A DNA stretch of 64,000 nt from Nitrospira sp. (GCA_022226935.1 CP092081.1:1571332-1635331), one strand, 5' to 3'. Shown: positions 44,976 through 54,111, numbered from the stretch's first letter. Numbers and translations: made by a program. The notes: generated by a model from the sequence alone, not told the origin.

Positions 44976-45153
44976 GGCGGATTTAGCGCTGCAATATAAC
45001 ACAGCACTCCTTACTTGTATGGCTACAGCAAGGAGAGTAAAAGAGGTTACAACACGTCTCAAGCCCCGTTCGCTTATGCAAATATTGTTTAGTAATAACC
45101 AGGGTTTCTATAAGCAGGGGCATAGAGGCTTAAAGGAAAGGGAGCACGGCTAC

Positions 45154-45172
45154 ACTCCCGGCTTCGGCACCA
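45154..45172 (+). repeat. Middle att copy (element 1/element 2 junction)
   Basis: ACTCCCGGCTTCGGCACCA, identical over 19 bp to the tRNA-Leu 3' end at 30200-30218. The bases before it (ggctac) do not continue the tRNA, so it is a junction scar. Confidence 0.88.
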
Positions 45173-45248
45173 TACATTCTGTTTTCGTCAATCTATTCAA
45201 TAGTTTAACGCTTCATCATCCATCCGCCTACACCAGAGGGCGGGCCTG

Positions 45249-46263
45249 ATGGCTACACCAGTTACGAGAAACGGACGAGCTTCGCTCTACGTCCGCTGCC
45301 TTGTCCCTCGGCCTCTTCGCGGTCTTATCGGTCGCTCAGAAATCCTCAAGTCTTTAGGCACCAAACAATTTTTCTACAGGAAAGTTGCGGGCTGTTTTGG
45401 TCAAAGGCAGAATGGCGCGGCTGTTCCTCTTCATTCAACAGCGAGGACAAACAATGACAAAGGCGGGGATTCGGGCGCTAGTTGCTCGATACATTGAAGA
45501 GCGGCTGGACGACTGGGAAGAGAACACATACGAGCCAGCGGTACAAGAGAGCCTTCGCAAAGGCAACCTTCCAGATGAAGAAGGCGGAACAGAATGGCAG
45601 GACATTCACGCGCTCTTTTCACAATCAACGGCGGAGGACTGTGAAAAGGCGCTTCGCTCGAATGATCTAGAAGCTATCGCCCCAATCCTTGAAGAGTTCG
45701 TAGCCAAGTACAAACTCAAGATAAAGCCGGAGACACCAGAGCACAGGACGCTAGCAAGGGAGTTAGTGAAGGCTGAGGCGGTCATAGCGCGAAAGATGAG
45801 AGAGCGGGTGCAAGGGATGTTTGGCGAGGCGTATCAGGGGAGTGGATCGGCCTTGGCTGGTCCTTCGCTTAGCCTTGCGCCGGAGGAATCTAGCCTCCTG
45901 CTTTCTGCGGTCGCTCCGCTCTATCTAAAACGCTTCGAGCATAGAGCGCCGGGAACCATTGAAGCGAAGCGGAGCGTACTGAAGAGGTTTGGTGATCTGA
46001 TAGGAGACAAGTCGCTACACACCATCATCAAACAGGATGGCATTACCTACCGCGATTTGTTGGGCAATCTCCCTGCAAATGCTTCAAAGAAGTTTCCACG
46101 CGTCCCGCTCCTGGAGGTATTGAAGCGAGCAGAGGCCAACGCACGAGCGACGGCGGGCCCTGCCTCTCCCGGGTCTTCGCCAAAAGGATCAAATGCTCTC
46201 ATGCAATATGGTGTTGTCTCCTTTCCTGTGGAGGCGTCGGGGCTACACCATAGCCGGTGCTAG
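45249..46263 (+). pseudogene. Broken tyrosine integrase of element 2
   Basis: The N-terminus (MATPVTRNGRASLYVRCLVP, then GRSEILKSLG) runs in one frame to about 45385, then continues in the next (VLVKGRMARLFLFIQQRGQT), because of one extra base in the caatttttctac region compared with element 1. From 45440 to about 46128 it is nearly identical to the element 1 integrase. After KRAE the match ends abruptly and the frame runs into unrelated sequence (ATAGPASPGSSPKGS), so the whole catalytic domain is lost. Confidence 0.85.
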
Positions 46264-46770
46264 TTGCCTCAATGGGTCCAACGGCAGCGGTAAGGCGAAG
46301 CAGCGCAAGTTTTTGGTTCGCAAACATGGGGGGACAAGGCCTGCACTTTATGGCCGTCCGGCCTAGAAGCCGCGCCCTTGCGGCACTTGCTTGGACGCCT
46401 TTCTATAATCTATCCAGCAGTGCCTGAACCCTCGTTTGATTTCCTTTGTTCACTCACGCAGCCGCCTTAATTCAACCCAAATTCAACCCATTGAGATGGG
46501 ACTTGTCGCGTAGTGGGTCATTCGTTATCCTGTCGCTCCCTGAATCGTCGTCCTATGCGAATCCTCGCTTTTTCCGTGTAGGCACTTACCCCGAGCAGGG
46601 GAAATCAGTTCTGGACGTACTCTGCATTGCTAGCAAGTCCACAAGGTGCAGCGGAGAGCGGCGAAAGGCGGGTATGCGCAGAGCCGCATCTAGCGCTGCC
46701 ATGGGATTGGCGCAACCGCATCATCGATCTAAGAGGAGTTCCAATAATTTTCCTTGGAAAGGGGAAGATT
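46264..46770. other. Stretch between integrase remnant and patatin gene
   Basis: Open frames here (including one at 46446-46853) overlap the patatin start or have low-complexity composition and lack ribosome sites. It may be debris from the event that removed the integrase end. Confidence 0.45.
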
Positions 46771-48243
46771 ATGCCTGTCAGAAGTATTCTAAATTCCATA
46801 TTTGTTGTGTGGACCATCAGCTTTTCCGCCGCGTGCGGCATATTGAACTTTGATCGAGGGAGTAATGACTTCTTGGAGCCGTCTCCTGTGCTCCCGGTGG
46901 AGTCAGGAAAGGAGCTGGCACCCTTTATAGGGGTCGCCATTTCTGGTGGAGGTAGCCGAGCGGCAAACTTCGCTGCAGCAGTCCTGCAGGAACTCGAACG
47001 TTATGGGTTCCTTCAACATGTCACGGCCATTTCGGGCGTATCTGGAGGCACCTTGCCAGCCGCCTATTATGCACTAAATCGGAATCGTCCAGATTGGGAC
47101 TGGGCAGCATTCCGTAATTTGATGGGTACGAACTTTTATCGAAGTTTCCTTTGGAAGCACTTCGGCCCATGGGGTTTGCTGAACTACTTGAATACTGAAT
47201 ACAATCGATCAGACATGATGGCAGACGTGTTTGATGATGTGCTGTTTCGTGGTGCAAAATTTGAAGACTTAGATCCTTCTTTGCCGGTTTTGCTGATTAA
47301 TGCAGCACCGTTGCATACTGCATCAAGAGGGCAATGGTCATTTACTGAAGCGAGCTTCCGCGAACTAAAATCGAACTTGAAAACATTTTCCATCTCAAGA
47401 GCTGTCGCCGCTTCTACTGCTGTGCCTGGGATTTTTAACGGAATCGCCCTGCGGGCCTACAAGGAAGACCGGACCTTTCGTTATAGACATCTGGTAGACG
47501 GCGGGATTTCTGAAAATCTCGGCGTAGAAGCGCTCCTCCAGCTCTATGTCAAGTCTAGAAAACATGATTTTACGGGCCAAATGCGCAATGATGAGGGTGC
47601 TGCTCCACGAGGCTGCTTTATCTTTGCAGTCGATAGCTTCCCTGATAAGTTTTTACCGGATGAACTTTCAGACAAACGTGACCTGAGAAGCGGGATCGAT
47701 TTCATCATCGACAGAAACCTACTCACTACTTTTGACATCATGGGGAACAATGCTCGCGATCGTTTTTTTGCGATGCTTCAACATGGTGTTCACATTGATG
47801 GGAATTTGTTTCCGGTCATGTATCGGCCATGGTTTGAGGGCTACAGGTGCCAAATTTGGCATATTCACAGCGGAAATCTAATGCGGAGGTTTCTATTCCG
47901 TACCGAGCGACCGAATCGGAATGGCGATTTTCTGGCGTTGCGAGAAACGTTGGCCCAAGTCATTCCAGAAATAAAAACGCATTGGAAGCTAGAAGCCTCT
48001 GGAACATGTAGCAGTGCGGCGCTGCAAGAGGCTTTGTATGCTACCGCGACTATGTTAGTGACTGAAGATCGAATGGCACACAATCTTGCGAGAGATTGGT
48101 TTGTCGCACGAGGTCTCCGCTTGGGGGCAGAGAAACCCAAGGATTTTGATGAATCGCAGTATGACCGATTCAAAAATTTACGCATGGAACTGAAGCATGA
48201 GGTCACTGGTGGTTTAAGACTTATGTGCAACGACTCCCCATAG
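46771..48243 (+). CDS. Patatin-like phospholipase, predicted lipoprotein
   Basis: 490 residues. The N-terminus is a lipoprotein signal with Cys22 in FSAACGIL. The patatin fold shows the oxyanion loop VAISGGGSRAANFAAAV, nucleophile Ser91 in ISGVSGG and catalytic Asp243 in LVDGGISENLGV, the usual Ser-Asp dyad. The C-terminal 200 residues are less conserved. Such enzymes hydrolyse acyl chains of phospholipids; an envelope location is predicted from the signal, unlike the cytoplasmic patatins of CBASS. ATG 46771 follows AAAGGGGAAG; a longer frame from 46627 would hide the signal and is rejected. Confidence 0.85.
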   Translation: MPVRSILNSIFVVWTISFSAACGILNFDRGSNDFLEPSPVLPVESGKELAPFIGVAISGGGSRAANFAAAVLQELERYGFLQHVTAISGVSGGTLPAAYYALNRNRPDWDWAAFRNLMGTNFYRSFLWKHFGPWGLLNYLNTEYNRSDMMADVFDDVLFRGAKFEDLDPSLPVLLINAAPLHTASRGQWSFTEASFRELKSNLKTFSISRAVAASTAVPGIFNGIALRAYKEDRTFRYRHLVDGGISENLGVEALLQLYVKSRKHDFTGQMRNDEGAAPRGCFIFAVDSFPDKFLPDELSDKRDLRSGIDFIIDRNLLTTFDIMGNNARDRFFAMLQHGVHIDGNLFPVMYRPWFEGYRCQIWHIHSGNLMRRFLFRTERPNRNGDFLALRETLAQVIPEIKTHWKLEASGTCSSAALQEALYATATMLVTEDRMAHNLARDWFVARGLRLGAEKPKDFDESQYDRFKNLRMELKHEVTGGLRLMCNDSP

Positions 48244-48315
48244 GGCATGGAGTTGCATTGCCGACACTTCGCACATCGATCCTGCACGCCGCTAGGCAGC
48301 GGGGCGGGCGGGAAG

Positions 48316-48340
48316 GCCCCCGTTCTGTTAACACGGGGGC
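48316..48340 (+). terminator. Hairpin after the patatin gene
   Basis: GCCCCCGT (48316-48323) pairs with ACGGGGGC (48333-48340), 73 bp after the patatin stop. It lacks a T-run. Confidence 0.55.
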
Positions 48341-49368
48341 TCAGACCACAGGGTTGGTTACAGGGAGTCGAGAGATTTCAGAGAATTGAGAAGACACGGA
48401 CCACCGACCGCTACCCAATGGCTCCCATGAGACTGGACCATGCGCTCGAAAAATCGCCGCTTTTTTGCTACTTCTGTCGTGCCTGAAAGCTATTGTCCTA
48501 TGCCCTTCCCGAAGCTGCCCATAAACGAATCGCCCAGCACATAGCCTAGGCCTGACTCGGCTGATGTTCCACTCTAATTGGAGCCAGACCGGCAACAATA
48601 GCTTGCAGCGGGGTCAAGGCGTTAGTAAGCCGTTGCGTCCGAATCTGTTCAGGGATCAGCATGGGGTTTTGTAAGTTCGGCTAATGAGGGGAAGTAGAGT
48701 GGCTCCCATATTCGTGGTAGCTGAACCCACAATGCCAGGGGTGCTATTCGGGCTGAACTGCCCACGAAGTGCCCCTCCCGCTGACGCATTCGCGAACATC
48801 TCGTGCGCAAAGGCATTGGCCACGCCCCTGGTCTTGAAACAGTCCGGGGATGGTGGAGGATATATTGAACTGTGGGACGGCGTTGTTGCGGTACAGGTCA
48901 TGGGCGGAATCAAAGAGACCCACCAACCCGTTCACGACGATATCGAGGCATGGCCCTGATGTCGAACAAAGCCGGAATTAGATACTTGCTTGGTGCCGCC
49001 CGAACTGAAGAAACCTGAAAAGCCCGTAGGAACGCCTCCTCATTTGAATGAATGGGTTACACCCCCTATGTGTAACGCCTTTTTACAATTCTAAAAAATT
49101 TTGACGTGAATGGTCTGCGGCTATTCCTGCTGAGACGCCCCGGCCCCCGCGTAGCGGGACCACGCCAAGCCTGGGGGGGGAGGGGTCAGCTTGGAGAGAC
49201 AGATGGAGCAAAAGAGCAGGTGTTAGCTAGGTGTTAAGCAGGCCGACAAATAGGAGGCCTGGAGACTCAAGAGAGACGAAGAGCGGCGAACGGTTTGCCC
49301 TACTCCGTTAGCGCCTGGGGCGGAATTGCCCAAGTCTTCAATGATCTGAGCAATCCCCTCTGATACAA
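48341..49368. other. Gene-poor end of element 2
   Basis: No convincing gene. Opposed frames at 48656-48959 are short; on the minus strand two overlapping frames might be joined by a shift (HDLYRNNAVPQFN... and FANASAGGALRGQFSPNSTP), which could be a decayed gene, but I do not recognise it. Confidence 0.4.
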
Positions 49369-49385
49369 TCCCGGTTTCGGCACCA
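49369..49385 (+). repeat. attR: third copy of the tRNA-Leu 3' end
   Basis: TCCCGGTTTCGGCACCA matches the tRNA end TCCCGGCTTCGGCACCA with one mismatch. Chromosomal genes resume after it. Confidence 0.78.
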
Positions 49386-49562
49386 TCTCTCATCCGCTCA
49401 CTGCTTCAACGCGTCACGTCTCTAAGTCTGGCCCATATCATCAATCGCTTTACCGTGCGGCAATGGCCCAATTTTGCTGTGTCGCGCGGGATAAAAGGCC
49501 GGAATGGCACTCGAATCGGCCGGTCTTGAACTAGACCCGCCAAGCGCGTAGATTCGTTTTTC

Positions 49563-49754
49563 ATGCACATGGACATCCTCTCTCTCCTCGCCCTCCTGGT
49601 TGGCATGGTCGTCCTGTTTTACTTCGTCCGTGCATTGATTAAGCTCAGCCTTTCACTTGCCCTGTTCTTGTTGGTGCTCACGGTTGGTGGGGTGTTGTCA
49701 TTTCTCCTGCTTCCCACCGTCCGATCTATCGTCAGTTCGCTCAGAAGTGTGTAG
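49563..49754 (+). CDS. Small membrane protein, 63 residues
   Basis: Two hydrophobic helices (LSLLALLVGMVVLFYFVRAL and LSLALFLLVLTVGGVLSFLL) joined by a short basic turn. No family recognised. The start has two candidate ATGs (49563, 49569) and only a weak ribosome site. First chromosomal gene after attR. Confidence 0.5.
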   Translation: MHMDILSLLALLVGMVVLFYFVRALIKLSLSLALFLLVLTVGGVLSFLLLPTVRSIVSSLRSV

Positions 49755-49917
49755 ACCTGCGGCGGCTATCCCTTCCTTCGCTTGAATTAATGTGCTCGCT
49801 CGCGATGTTCTCTGCGCGTGCAGGTCGGCCCGCCTTCATACATCTGTGCCGTTGGCCGACGTCATGTCTGGAGTTGTGTGCGGAGGGAGACTGCATGGGG
49901 GTTGGTAGGCCTGTGAT

Positions 49918-50211
49918 CTACCGGGTCGGGAGACCTAAGGTGTTGTGGTGAAGGTAGACCACGGGAGTCGATAGGACCCAGGCGGCGACATTGTTCTGCT
50001 TCAAGGCCCGTTCTAATTCTAGGACGGAGGGATCGTCCTCATCGAGTAAAATCGTAGGAATCTGAATGGTGCAGACAATTTCCATCCCGTGAAAGACCGT
50101 GAGCGTGCGATCGACATGTGTGCGGGATCCATCACGCACATCGTAGCCGGGCAGTGCGTTCAGCAAGTAGTCCCGGATCGCTTCAATCTTAGTCTCTTCC
50201 ATGTTCATCAT
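49918..50211 (-). CDS. Hypothetical protein, 97 residues
   Basis: From ATG 50211 with AAAGG upstream; a frame to 50274 has no better start. The pattern IEAIRDYLLNALPGYDVRDG to TLTVFHGMEIVCTIQIPTIL to LERALKQNNVAAWVL suggests a small alpha/beta domain that may be widespread in this lineage. No function known. Confidence 0.58.
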   Translation of the reverse strand: MMNMEETKIEAIRDYLLNALPGYDVRDGSRTHVDRTLTVFHGMEIVCTIQIPTILLDEDDPSVLELERALKQNNVAAWVLSTPVVYLHHNTLGLPTR

Positions 50212-50442
50212 TCGGCCTTTCTCGGTCTTGCGGGCACGAGACCCCCATCCCTTCAACAATCGGCCAATCCCCACAGGGCTCGAGTCAAGCCGTGTCCTGC
50301 CGCGTGTGTCTAGACATGACGTACCGGAACTACTCGACCTTTTTAGCTAGGAAGACCCCTGGCATGAATGCTGAGCAATTGTAAGCGGAGGGACTGCACA
50401 AGTGGGGATATCTCAGGCAAGCGAACTGAGCAAGCAGCTCGG

Positions 50443-50904
50443 TCAGTACCCAATCGGAGTGATCAACCAACTGGTGATGTAGACGTTGCGCACCCGTCCC
50501 TGAGGAAGGAGTTTGTTGACCGTGCGTTTGAGATCGTCTCGAAGCGTAGCGGAGTTGCCAGGAGTGCGCAAATCTTGAATGGGATACGTGTGAAGCATCT
50601 CCATGACGTATCGATCGATGGTGTCGTGGCGATCTCTGATCAGGGTGCCGGTTGCCGGACGGTCGATTTCCACCGCCAGGTTGGCTTGAACATAGTAGAA
50701 CCGCTCGCCGTCGTCGACTGGAGCGACGATGGGCGGCAGATTGATCACGAGCCCCGCCGATTTCTGCTGCGGTTCGACCGGCGCATCTTTGATGGAAAAT
50801 GTGCGCGGCATGAGATCTGAGTAGGAGATGCCTCCAAGGTAGCCCGCTACGAACAGGAGGCTGGTGATGATGAGGAAAATCGCGATGCCGACGCGTAATG
50901 TCAT
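50443..50904 (-). CDS. fliL: FliL-like flagellar basal-body-associated protein
   Basis: 153 residues: a TM helix at about 6-26 and a periplasmic stomatin-like domain with GLVINLPPIVAPVDDGERFYY, LIRDRHDTIDRYVM and LRDDLKRTVNKLL. FliL supports motor torque at the stator. No other flagellar gene is nearby, so it is either an orphan or misplaced from its operon. ATG 50904 starts directly before the TM helix; a longer frame to 51072 adds an unlikely Arg/His-rich leader. Confidence 0.75.
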   Translation of the reverse strand: MTLRVGIAIFLIITSLLFVAGYLGGISYSDLMPRTFSIKDAPVEPQQKSAGLVINLPPIVAPVDDGERFYYVQANLAVEIDRPATGTLIRDRHDTIDRYVMEMLHTYPIQDLRTPGNSATLRDDLKRTVNKLLPQGRVRNVYITSWLITPIGY

Positions 50905-51324
50905 GCTTATCTGACTTATCTGAATGAACGTTGGAGCAAGAGGGCTGCCATATGATGCGGCCGGAACTGAACTGTTGCCCTGACGATGTTCTGGACAATG
51001 GTACCACCTATTTCCTATATGTCTGTACGTAGTCGAGCGTGGTCGTGTGCTGGGCAAATGCCTAGGCAGCATGCAGAACCAACGGGCTGAGCAGTCGCCT
51101 GTAAGACTATTCTCGCCTCATGAAATCAAGATGTTTGGGTAAACCGTCAGAGCTGTCTTACGGCAATTTGCGGCATATAAGCCGGGTTATGCGAGGCAGA
51201 TGCCATGATGTGTAGTTTGTATGAGCGGAAGTACGAGGAATTGGGTTTCCCGGCAACTCTACGGAAGTGGAAATGTCACGGTGCTGTTGCAGCGGCTATG
51301 CGGAAGGAGGTGTCGCTTGGCCCC
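50905..51324. other. Intergenic region between fliL and the DCC gene
   Basis: No clear gene. A 47-codon plus-strand frame at 51205-51348 has GAGGCAG upstream but runs into the end of the DCC gene on the other strand, and its composition is not convincing. Confidence 0.4.
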
Positions 51325-51711
51325 TCATTGGTTCCGGCACTGATCTGAAGTGCAGACCTTGCGGCCGGTGAGCCAGAGCCGATTTCTTGCAAACCAGGCA
51401 TAGGCCTTTACGGCAAGCGGATCGATGAGAGGAAGACGGCTCATTCGAGTCAGAAATCCCAGGCCGACAGCCTGCCAGATCGCGCGAAAGACCTCGACGC
51501 CACGGATCACGGTCCCGTCACCCCACTGCGCGTGAATGACCGCGCTCAGCTCCGACACAGGAATCTCACTGGTTACAATATCAGACCCGGGAGCGGAGAA
51601 GTCACAGAATCGGAGTCGTCGTTTTCTGTCGAGGCGTTTCATGAATGTCATCTCCCGAGAGCACAGAGGACAGGCGCCGTCAAACCACACGGTGAGGGGG
51701 TACTCAGCCAT
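51325..51711 (-). CDS. DCC-family (DUF393) thiol-disulfide oxidoreductase-like protein
   Basis: 128 residues. TVWFDGACPLCSREM contains the DxxCxxC (DCC) motif that names the family, a thioredoxin-like redox site. HAQWGDGTVIRGVEVFRAIW is the second conserved block. It begins 17 bp after the CarH/LitR-like regulator on the same strand, so it is probably co-transcribed and under the same B12/light control. GGGAG precedes the start. Confidence 0.88.
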   Translation of the reverse strand: MAEYPLTVWFDGACPLCSREMTFMKRLDRKRRLRFCDFSAPGSDIVTSEIPVSELSAVIHAQWGDGTVIRGVEVFRAIWQAVGLGFLTRMSRLPLIDPLAVKAYAWFARNRLWLTGRKVCTSDQCRNQ

Positions 51712-51728
51712 CAGAAGAGCTCCCTTCG

Positions 51729-52646
51729 TTATCCGGGAATCGGAAGTCGTCGGGTGAATCGCTCCAACGTCTCATCCAAATCGCCGAAGGATTCCAGGAG
51801 TTCGATGCCTGATTCAGTAAAGTGTTGGCGCATGGCCAGCGCCCCTCGGCCACCGACGACAATTTTAGAAACCGGTGCCACGTCGTGAATCAGGGCCTGC
51901 ACGAGGTCGCTCGCGAGCGGATCCGGAGGAGCGAGAGTGATGGAAAGGATGGTGAGGTCGGGCGCCACTTCACGGCAGAGTTTATTGAGCGAGAGTACCG
52001 GTACGTTGGCTCCGAGGTAATACACTCGGCAACCACGAACGCGGCATCGATACGCCACGGCAAGCGCGGCCAGGTCATGCTCTTCTCCTGGTGGACACGC
52101 AATCACCACGGTGGCGCCGAATTCAGCAACCGGCAGCTGGTTCATCGCGGCGTAGAGCTTTTGCTTGATCTGGCCTGTGACGTAATGTTCGACGGCCACG
52201 TTGATGCGGCCGGTACGCCACAATTGTCCCACACGTTCCTGAAGCGGAAGGAGGATTCCGTGGAGGGCCTCTTCAAACGGCACGACGGCGACCGCGCCGT
52301 TCAGTCGTTTTTCGAACATCACGCGATCGAGTGGTTCCAGCGCCGACAATAATTCGCGCAGTAGACGCTCAAAGGTATTATCAACGGCGATGCTGCGTGG
52401 CGAGGTTGCCCGCATACGATTGATCAATTCTTCCCGCCCCAGGCGCGCGAGATCGCCGATCGACGCTCCGCCATCTAATTGCTGCTTCAAGTATCGCAAT
52501 AACGCGACATCGTCGTCGGAATAGTTGCGATAGCGGTTCGCCCCTCTGGTTGGTTTCAACAGGTCGAATCGTCGCTCCCATACCCGAATCACATCCCGAC
52601 TCAGGCCCGTAAGCTTCGCAACCCTATGAATTCTGTGGGTATTCAT
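51729..52646 (-). CDS. MerR-family regulator with B12-binding domain (CarH/LitR-type)
   Basis: 305 residues from ATG 52646; a frame to 52676 would run into its own operator. The N-terminal MerR HTH reads HRVAKLTGLSRDVIRVWERRF. A helical B12-cap domain follows with VGQLWRTGRINVAVEHYVTGQ, keeping the W-x9-EH pattern of CarH. The Rossmann B12 domain has PPGEEHDLAALAVAYRCRVRG, with the cobalt-ligand His, and YYLGANVP. In CarH, adenosylcobalamin makes a DNA-binding tetramer in the dark that falls apart in light. A matching array of direct repeats lies just upstream. It likely represses itself and the divergent stress cluster. Confidence 0.88.
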   Translation of the reverse strand: MNTHRIHRVAKLTGLSRDVIRVWERRFDLLKPTRGANRYRNYSDDDVALLRYLKQQLDGGASIGDLARLGREELINRMRATSPRSIAVDNTFERLLRELLSALEPLDRVMFEKRLNGAVAVVPFEEALHGILLPLQERVGQLWRTGRINVAVEHYVTGQIKQKLYAAMNQLPVAEFGATVVIACPPGEEHDLAALAVAYRCRVRGCRVYYLGANVPVLSLNKLCREVAPDLTILSITLAPPDPLASDLVQALIHDVAPVSKIVVGGRGALAMRQHFTESGIELLESFGDLDETLERFTRRLPIPG

Positions 52647-52669
52647 TGATGTAGCAAGTATATGTTTAG

Positions 52670-52764
52670 TGTCCAATGTTTGTCAAATATTTTAAATAAT
52701 AACTATTGACACATTGGACAAAAATGTTTAAACATTAGACATAGCCGTTGCAAACATTGGACAT
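52670..52764. promoter_or_regulatory. Divergent promoters with four ACATTGGACA operators
   Basis: Direct copies ACATTGGACA (52711-52720), ACATTAGACA (52732-52741) and ACATTGGACA (52754-52763) lie 21 and 22 bp apart, on one face of the helix. An inverted copy is at 52670-52679. Leftward promoter: -35 TTGACA (52681-52686, minus) and -10 TATACT (52657-52662). Rightward: TTGACA (52706-52711) and a weaker TAAACA (52729-52734). In both, one repeat lies between -35 and -10, as expected for a repressor site. Confidence 0.8.
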
Positions 52765-52781
52765 CAATAACAGGAGTGACC

Positions 52782-53150
52782 ATGGTAGCCACGAACGCAT
52801 TGCAGGCAGGGCAAACGGAGAGCCGGGTCGAGTTTTCGAGCCTTCTTCAGGAATCGAATTGCACCCGGTGCGGCGGGCTCATGGTTCGTGATTTCTGCAC
52901 GGACCTACTGAGCGGCAAAGATGGGCTCGATTGTCCCATCCGGCGATGCGTGCAATGCGGTGATGTGATCGATCCGGTCATTCGCTGGAATCGTCATCTC
53001 CAGCATGTGGCTGGCAGAGGCCGGGAGATGGATGCTCTGAACCAGGCGTTGCACAGACAACCCTCTGTGCAACGGCTGTCATTGTCACACGAGTCGACTA
53101 TTCACAACCAAGGAGGTTTCACATGCGGAGTCACATCACCCTTCAGATAG
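52782..53150 (+). CDS. Four-cysteine zinc-ribbon protein
   Basis: 122 residues from ATG 52782, which follows AGGAG. A zinc ribbon is formed by NCTRCGG and RRCVQCGD, 28 residues apart; the rest is poorly conserved. A paralogue at 55862-56215 has the same ribbon with DPVI after the second pair. It is the first gene of the plus-strand cluster, directly behind the operator array. Its end overlaps the next gene by 28 bp. Function unknown. Confidence 0.65.
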   Translation: MVATNALQAGQTESRVEFSSLLQESNCTRCGGLMVRDFCTDLLSGKDGLDCPIRRCVQCGDVIDPVIRWNRHLQHVAGRGREMDALNQALHRQPSVQRLSLSHESTIHNQGGFTCGVTSPFR

Positions 53151-54085
53151 GAATAGGAATGCTGCTGGTGGCAGGGGCGACATCCTTTGCCGTTGCCGCA
53201 GATGCCGGCGGCGACAACAAAGACATGGTGCTCATCCCCAAGGGTGAATTCATCATGGGGAGCAACGAACATTCCGATGAGGTTCGCCATCAAGTCGTGC
53301 TCGATGCCTACCTGATCGATAAGTTCGAAGCTTCGAACGCGCGTTACAAGGAATTTATGCGAGCCACGGGGCACCCGGCCCCGGCCTATTGGGACGATCC
53401 CCGTCTGAGCAAGTCGGAACAGCCGGTGGTCGGAGTCAGCTGGACGGATGCGAATGCCTTCTGCAAGTGGGATGGCAAACGATTGCCCAGCGAAGCGGAA
53501 TGGGAAAAAGCCGCGAAGGGGCCGGAAGGCGATAACCATTATCCCTGGGGGCATCACCTCGACGCGAAGAAAGCCAACTATGGACAGAACGTGGGCCGCA
53601 CGATGCCGGTGGATTCCTATCCTGAGGGTGTGAGCGGGTACGGTGTCTACAACATGGCCGGCAACGTCTTCGAATGGGTAGACGACTGGTACGACCCCAA
53701 ATACTACAAGACCAGCAACGCGTTGAATCCCAAGGGCGCCGACAAGGGCTACAACTTTGCCAACCAAGGCCCGGTGAAAGTCCTGCGGGGCGGATCATGG
53801 CTGGCGCCGGAAACGTCATTGCACACCAGCCACCGATTCTGGAATCAGCCGGAAAATAACTCCTACGGCGTTGGGCTCGGCTTCCGGTGCGCGAAGTCGG
53901 TGAGCGCGGTGTCGGAAGAAGCGGCGCAGGCCGGACGCGATGCCTTCATTCAAGCGCTCGTCGGCATGGGTGCGGAGAAGAACGCTGATGCGATGGCCTC
54001 TATCGAGAAGGCTCTAGCTGCAGACCCGAACAACAAAGAGTATCTGGCGACACGTGAGCTGATTCAGAAGACGATGAAGAAGTAA
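53123..54085 (+). CDS. Secreted SUMF1/FGE-fold protein, copy 1, without the FGE catalytic cysteines
   Basis: 320 residues. A signal peptide ends near residue 26 (SFAVAADAGG). The SUMF1-type fold shows MVLIPKGEFIMGSNEHSDE, PVVGVSWTDANAFCKW, RLPSEAEWEKAAKG, NMAGNVFEWVDDWY, VLRGGSW and GLGFRCAKS. Formylglycine-generating enzymes carry a catalytic Cys pair shortly after RGGS(W/Y); here that stretch is LAPETSLHTSHRFWNQ, without Cys. So it is probably not a sulfatase activator, and no sulfatase lies nearby. A C-terminal helical extension (residues 265-320) resembles a single TPR unit. AAGGAGG precedes the start. Confidence 0.85.
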   Translation: MRSHITLQIGIGMLLVAGATSFAVAADAGGDNKDMVLIPKGEFIMGSNEHSDEVRHQVVLDAYLIDKFEASNARYKEFMRATGHPAPAYWDDPRLSKSEQPVVGVSWTDANAFCKWDGKRLPSEAEWEKAAKGPEGDNHYPWGHHLDAKKANYGQNVGRTMPVDSYPEGVSGYGVYNMAGNVFEWVDDWYDPKYYKTSNALNPKGADKGYNFANQGPVKVLRGGSWLAPETSLHTSHRFWNQPENNSYGVGLGFRCAKSVSAVSEEAAQAGRDAFIQALVGMGAEKNADAMASIEKALAADPNNKEYLATRELIQKTMKK

Positions 54086-54111
54086 TTGCTGACCGACGGA
54101 GGAGGTGCGGC

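Larger units (their letters stand above)
30219..45172. mobile_element. Integrated element 1 in tRNA-Leu (phage- or satellite-like)
   Basis: Bounded by 19-bp direct repeats of the tRNA 3' end. An intact tyrosine integrase follows attL directly. Other cargo: two membrane proteins, a DEAD-type helicase, about a dozen short unknown genes on the minus strand, a gp14-like internal virion protein, a serine recombinase and a coiled-coil membrane protein. No capsid, portal, terminase or lysis gene could be recognised. It may be a defective podovirus-like prophage, a satellite, or an element type not described. Confidence 0.8.
45173..49385. mobile_element. Integrated element 2 in tandem (remnant)
   Basis: About 4.2 kb between the middle and right att copies. 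It begins with an integrase related to that of element 1, now frameshifted and cut off, then a patatin-like lipoprotein gene and about 1.1 kb without convincing genes. Having lost its recombinase, it could move only with help from the neighbouring integrase. Confidence 0.72.

Noticed and set aside
46446-46853. Plus-strand frame before the patatin gene
   Set aside because: Overlaps the well-supported patatin start and reads as low-complexity Ser/Arg sequence.
46771-48243. Patatin as a CBASS-type defence effector
   Set aside because: It has a lipoprotein signal and no cyclase or sensor gene next to it.
48656-48959. Opposed short frames in the end of element 2
   Set aside because: Neither has a ribosome site or a known family; a frameshifted remnant is possible but cannot be shown.
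49060-49370. Partial tRNA or CRISPR-like structure before attR
   Set aside because: No repeat-spacer pattern and no complete cloverleaf; only the 17-bp att copy matches a tRNA.
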